NCBI GenBank assembly: GCA_016709845.1
Contig: JADJMA010000032.1
Coordinates: 1 to 10,829, forward strand
From: Flammeovirgaceae bacterium
GTDB lineage: Bacteria > Bacteroidota > Bacteroidia > Cytophagales > Cyclobacteriaceae
Reading direction: 5' to 3'
DNA length: 10,829 nt
Shown here piece after piece: positions 7,216-10,829 of the stretch; positions within the stretch are counted from its first letter, which is position 1; every line of letters begins with the position of its first letter. The notes under the pieces are model-generated. The model was given only the letters and a program-made list of their open reading frames with translations. It was not told the origin of the DNA and made no database searches. The translations under genes were made by a program, and so were the position numbers.

Positions 7216-8102
7216 TTAGGTAAGATAAGGTTTTATTTTTGTATAGAACGTTTCATCTACCAGAGCTATTTTATGAAGATCTTCGACACTGCTAAATCTG
7301 CCGTGTTGAAAGCGATAGGTGGCAATTGCTTTCGCTAAAGCGTAGGTAATGTATGGATGAGCGGCTAATTCTTTTTCGGAGGCTGAATTGATGGAAATCT
7401 GGATCGGGTTAAAACCATCCGATATAAAGGTGTGGTTTTTTAGCTCGTTGACTACAACTGAATCCAACCCGTATACTTCTTGCAATTGACCTATCGCTAC
7501 AAAGCCTCCCAATTGATTTCTATACTTGATTATTCGCTGAGATAGCTTTGAGCCGATTCCATAAATACGTATTAGTTGACTGGTATCTGCTTCATTAACA
7601 TCGAATGGTGTTACTTTAATGTTATCGGGATCTTCTTAATTGATAAACTTTCGTTGATCGTCTTTGTTTGATTGGCCGGTAGTTTAATAAACGGAACGAG
7701 TCATTCATAAAGTGCGGTATCCATCCCAGATTTTAAGTAAATCTGATTGGTTTTAAATCTACCTTTTTTATTTCTGTAATTATCTATTCGTTTGGCAAGC
7801 GTGGGAGCAAAGCCTAATTGAATTAATTCTGTAGTCGAGGCAGTGTTCGGGTCGAACGGAAATAGCGTTGGACTTGTAGGTTGGATTGAATCTTTAGGCA
7901 CCTTCCATTGCCATTGGGCGATAAGGCTATCTAATGTTTTTGATTCGGTGGCGTAATTTTGTTTTTGACTGACGAACCACCATCGGTACGCAGGCATAAT
8001 AAACGCACTAATTAATAATAGTGGAAGTAAAATCAGAAAAGCACGCGTTTCTGTGCGCGAGAAACCAAAGAAAGCGCGGATAAAAGCCTTGAGACGATCC
8101 AT
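7216..8102 (-). CDS. Membrane-anchored protein with three ComEA-like helix-hairpin-helix repeats
   Basis: This protein of about 295 residues is predicted to bind DNA non-specifically through helix-hairpin-helix motifs. A hydrophobic segment near residues 20-40 (FLILLPLLLISAFIMPAYRW) anchors it in the inner membrane. Three ComEA-type repeats follow: FDPNTASTTELIQLGFAP, FDVNEADTSQLIRIYGIG (with KLSQRIIKYRNQLGGF), and ISINSASEKELAAHPYIT (with ALAKAIATYRFQHGRF). The reading frame is interrupted by an in-frame TGA after MDTALYE (about 7701), where CGA would read through, and by a single-base shift near 7637. The reconstructed chain continues LVPFIKLPAN, then DPDNIKVTPFDVNEAD. It lies 26 bases after the amidohydrolase gene and about 10 bases before the helicase. 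A role in DNA uptake is possible, but such proteins are widespread in Bacteroidota and mostly uncharacterised. Confidence 0.82.
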
Positions 8103-8128
8103 CTCAAGAAATTTAATAAAACTTGATG

Positions 8129-8795
8129 TTAATTCAATGTGGCTTGAATCGCGTTAAGTATTTGATCTTGAACTTTGCTTAGATCGGAGCGAACTTTGAT
8201 TGACTTCCAATTCAATTCCGGTATAAACCGTGTTGGAATATAGCTTTCGTAGCCAAGTAGTAATGCCATCATCGGTACCGCGATAAGGTCCGTTAACCGA
8301 ATTTTAAGATCAGGCAAATATTTTTCCAGTTTGACTTTAAGTTGATGACTATAATTGGTTTCTGATTTGTTGTTGGGATCAAAGAGAATTCCAATATCCA
8401 CCATGCGTTCCTCATTATTCCAAACAGGCGTAAAAGAATGTATGGAAAGATGAAGCACTGGTTTTTTCGATTCCTCGATCATTTTCTGCAACTTACTTCG
8501 GTAGGGGTTTATAGATTTCTTTATAGAGTTTTTCTTTTGTTCCGGCAAGAGTTTTTGAAAAATTGAAAACAATTCAGTGCTATCTTCAGATCGATTAGCT
8601 TCAATTAAAAGCCGGGTACTTTCACAACCCTGTAGCGGGCATTCAACGATGAAGCGAAAAATTGCGCCAACGTCCAGCCTGGATCCCACCCCGATGGGTT
8701 TGTAGAACTTCAGGCTCATCCTGAAATAAATGAACATAATCATTAGGCACATTGTTGCCAGCGTGTTCGCAACTAAACATTACAGATTGATACAT
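8129..8795 (-). CDS. N-formylglutamate amidohydrolase (FGase)-family hydrolase, frameshifted
   Basis: The family hydrolyses N-formyl-glutamate and probably related N-acyl or amide substrates using zinc. The start MYQSVMFSCEHAGNNVPNDY (ATG 8795) contains the conserved CEHAGNNVP motif at residues 9-17. HRGWDPG follows after one missing T is restored, then TLAQFFASSLNARYRVV. A second shift near 8620 leads to STRLLIEANRSEDSTELF, and LHLSIHSFTPVW and VDIGILFDPNN complete the typical motif set. Length is about 222 residues, normal for the family. Its ATG lies 3 bases after the stop of the GCS2-family gene, so the two are almost certainly co-transcribed and translationally coupled. In this setting its substrate is more likely a product or intermediate of the neighbouring ligases than histidine-pathway formylglutamate. 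Confidence 0.87.
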
Positions 8796-8798
8796 CAG

Positions 8799-10019
8799 CT
8801 ATATAAATAATTTATTCTCTTGAAGGCAAACACTTAGCCTACGGTAAACAGTCTCCATATTTTTTAAGGAGGCGTCATTCTTTAAAGCATGCAGAATGCG
8901 TTCAGAGAGCGAACTATTTTCTAAAATGCTTTCAATTATTTTTAACCATTGACGTTGATATTCGGTTTTGTTTGGCATATGAAGTAGCAGCGCCTGCCAG
9001 ATTTCTTTTATAGTGCAGGAAGCTTTCATTCCAAAGGCGGCAAGAACGGTAGCGTCCTCAACGCGAGTAGTCAGCCCCGTGATGATCGCCCGATCAAAGA
9101 GATTGAAAAGCGAATCTGTTTGGATTTGTTTGTTCGCCAAGACTTATAAATTTTTCGGATACAAAAAGCTTAAGGGTTTCAACAACAAGATTGACAATCG
9201 CAAGATCGGCTGCCGGGCATTCCTGAATATCCATCCCTCTAATTTCAACAGATCCGCGGTCGAATCGGGCAATTGCCCCGCGGGAGTTTACCCAGACCGA
9301 ATCAAGTATCTGCTCGGCATCATGGGGCGCTATTGCTTTTTCAATGGGTTGATAGATGATCTTTTTGTAATCTTCGTGTAAACTTCTTTGGTATGATGCT
9401 ACCGGTAATAGCCGGAATTTTAGCCTGATTCGTTTTATAAAATTTTAACCTGGTATCGAGCATCCCTGAAACACGACTATCCAATATAGGCGAACTCAGC
9501 AAGCGCCGGAAGAAGCGGTAAGATCAATCGGATTGCAGCGGGAAGTTCGGCAAACTCTCATCACCATGAAAAGGTAAATTAAGGTGTACTTTGTAAGTTC
9601 GACCAGCCATGACCTTTGAGTCAAAAAAGTTTATCGTAGAGCGCATACACATCATTATTATCGTGCGGCCAAAGTTTGGTATCGGTAAATGGATTCATGA
9701 ATGGATGGGCTGCAGTAGGCAACAGCATGGCATTCCATTTTTCCAGGATCTGATTTATTCGAATCACATTTTCAGCAAATGCTTTTTCAAGACTTTGTAA
9801 ATCAGCTTCGGGGCGGGTTGATTTTATTTCGATAACATGCAAGACCAATTCGTTGGACCAAGTGATCATTCCATTCTCAAAATCACTTCCTATACTTCCT
9901 AACTCATGTTTGAGCAATTCATCGGCAATGGATTTTACTTGTAAGGTGTTTTTATCAACAATCATGTACTCCAGCTCAATGCCAAAGCCATCAAAGAGAT
10001 GATAAGGAGAAGATGTCAT
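8799..10019 (-). CDS. GCS2-family carboxylate-amine ligase (glutamate-cysteine ligase-like), frameshifted
   Basis: This is an ATP-dependent amidoligase of the glutamine-synthetase-like fold, about 405 residues. It begins with GIELEYMIVD (residues 12-21), which carries the metal-binding E-x-E. Then come VIEIKSTRPEADLQSLEKAF, LPTAAHPFMNPF and LWPHDNNDVYALYDKLF. QSTHLNLPFHGDE (about 9557-9593), KAIAPHDAEQIL, RGAIARFDRG and MDIQECPAADLAI are recovered in other frames. The C-terminal helical part is the intact stretch 8799-9140. About five single-base shifts are needed. The ATG at 10019 overlaps the preceding gene's TGA as ATGA. The family ligates amino acids to carboxylates; glutamate plus cysteine is only the founding reaction. 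Pairing with an RLAN/RimK ATP-grasp enzyme, not GshB, argues against ordinary glutathione synthesis. Confidence 0.87.
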
Positions 10020-10829
10020 TTTTGAGATTTGATACGGGTAAGAAACACTTCCATGATTATTTCGTAAAGGCGCTCTTTTAAAATTTTGTCTTCAATCCCT
10101 GCATCAATATTTGGGTTGTCATTAATTTCAATTACATAAAACTTACCATCAATCTCTTTCATGTCTACGCCATACAACCCTTTACCAATAAGCAAGGTTG
10201 CCTTAACGGCTGTTTTCCAAAACCCGAAGGAGCCTGATCAATGGCAATACATTCCACATCGCCATCTCTGGATTGTTCTTTGGCATTCCAGTTTACAATT
10301 TGCCAATGTTTGGTAGCCATAAAATATTTGCAAACATAAATCACCTGCCCGTCAATAACGCCTACACGCCAGTCGAATGAGGTGGGTAAAAATTCCTGTG
10401 CGATGAGCAGATCTGATTTTTCGAACATGCTCTCACGAACTACCTTCAAACTCCTGTAATGATTCATCTGAAACAACCTTTGGAAAATGCACCATCCGGT
10501 TTCTTTAAATAAGGAAAACTCCATTTTGTTTCCAGGGCATCACAGTTTTTCTTCCGTTATTACAAAAGATTTTAGTGTAAGTCCTTTGTGAGATTTTAGC
10601 AGTTCCGTACAGATATACTTTGTTAGTACACTTTAGTATTGAGTCGGGGGTCATCAACAACCACAAGGCCGAGTGATTCTGCTTTTTGCAAACCGGAACG
10701 TGTGGTGGTTTACGTTGGCAGTTTCGCTAAGAGTGCATCGTATTGAATGATCTGATCGGAATCATTTTCTTGGTTGATAAACTCGTATTGAATCCAGCTT
10801 CATGGCGCACGATAAAATCGTTTAAGAGC
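10016..10829 (-). CDS. RLAN/RimK-type ATP-grasp ligase, N-terminus off window, frameshifted
   Basis: This is an ATP-grasp amidoligase related to RimK. Rebuilt segments run from the right edge: DSDQIIQYDALF, NVNHHTFRFAKKAESLGLVV, VDDP, then SILKCTNKVYLTELLKSHKG (the pre-ATP-grasp region). Next come FPYLKKPDGAFSKG, LLIAQEFLPTSFDWRVGVID, CKYFMATKHWQIVNW, and finally GLYGVDMKEIDGKFYVIEIN followed by DNPNIDAG, the Mg-ATP motif of the fold. The C-terminus ends KSQK-TGA at 10016. At least five single-base shifts are needed. The HHTFRFA and SILKCTNKVYL style is that of the subfamily with an N-terminal RLAN domain; that domain would lie beyond the window. The ATGA overlap with the GCS2 gene indicates coupled translation. 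The substrate is unknown. Confidence 0.85.

Noticed and set aside
9013..9381. Plus-strand ORF of 122 codons
   Set aside because: Antisense to GCS2 motifs such as RGAIARFDRG and QECPAADLAI recovered on the minus strand.
8799..10829. Classical glutathione biosynthesis pair (GshA/GshB)
   Set aside because: The ATP-grasp partner is of RLAN/RimK type, not GshB, and the operon includes an FGase-family hydrolase.
1..10829. CRISPR arrays, tRNA or rRNA genes
   Set aside because: No regularly spaced direct repeats, no cloverleaf-like GGTTCGAATCC arm, and no rRNA-like sequence were seen on reading both strands.

Overview
The window looks like a Bacteroidota chromosome, probably an environmental Cytophagales-like lineage (low confidence below phylum). 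This rests on the gene families present, weak or absent Shine-Dalgarno sequences, and the style of the gene cassettes. There are no rRNA, tRNA or CRISPR features. Single-base frameshifts occur in nearly every gene, mostly in homopolymer runs. This looks like an uncorrected long-read assembly rather than true gene decay, so gene extents below are reconstructed across frames.

Region 1 (1 to about 1248, minus strand) is one end of an IS110-family element: a DEDD/serine transposase followed by its non-coding left end. That end folds into three consecutive stem-loops (about 1201 to 1011 on the minus strand) with the layout of an IS110 bridge RNA. Region 2 (about 1249-3180, plus strand) holds two cassette-like units: a RibD/DHFR-like reductase plus a VOC protein, then a TM2-SHOCT membrane protein. 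Each unit is bounded by short inverted copies of its own ends and followed by a 130-140 base imperfect palindrome, the layout expected of integron gene cassettes with attC sites. No integrase is visible. The guide strands of the candidate bridge RNA resemble the crossover core of these palindromes, which suggests the IS is addressed to them.

Region 3 (3183-10829, minus strand) is a compact run of five genes. In transcription order they are: an RLAN/RimK-type ATP-grasp ligase (cut by the right edge), a GCS2-family glutamate-cysteine-ligase-like amidoligase, an N-formylglutamate amidohydrolase-like enzyme, a membrane-anchored triple helix-hairpin-helix protein, and a roughly 1,340-residue DUF4011-type SF1 helicase with a C-terminal nuclease-like domain. 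The first three overlap or nearly touch and plausibly make or modify a small amide-linked metabolite. The helicase resembles architectures linked to antiphage defence, but a defence role here is inference only.
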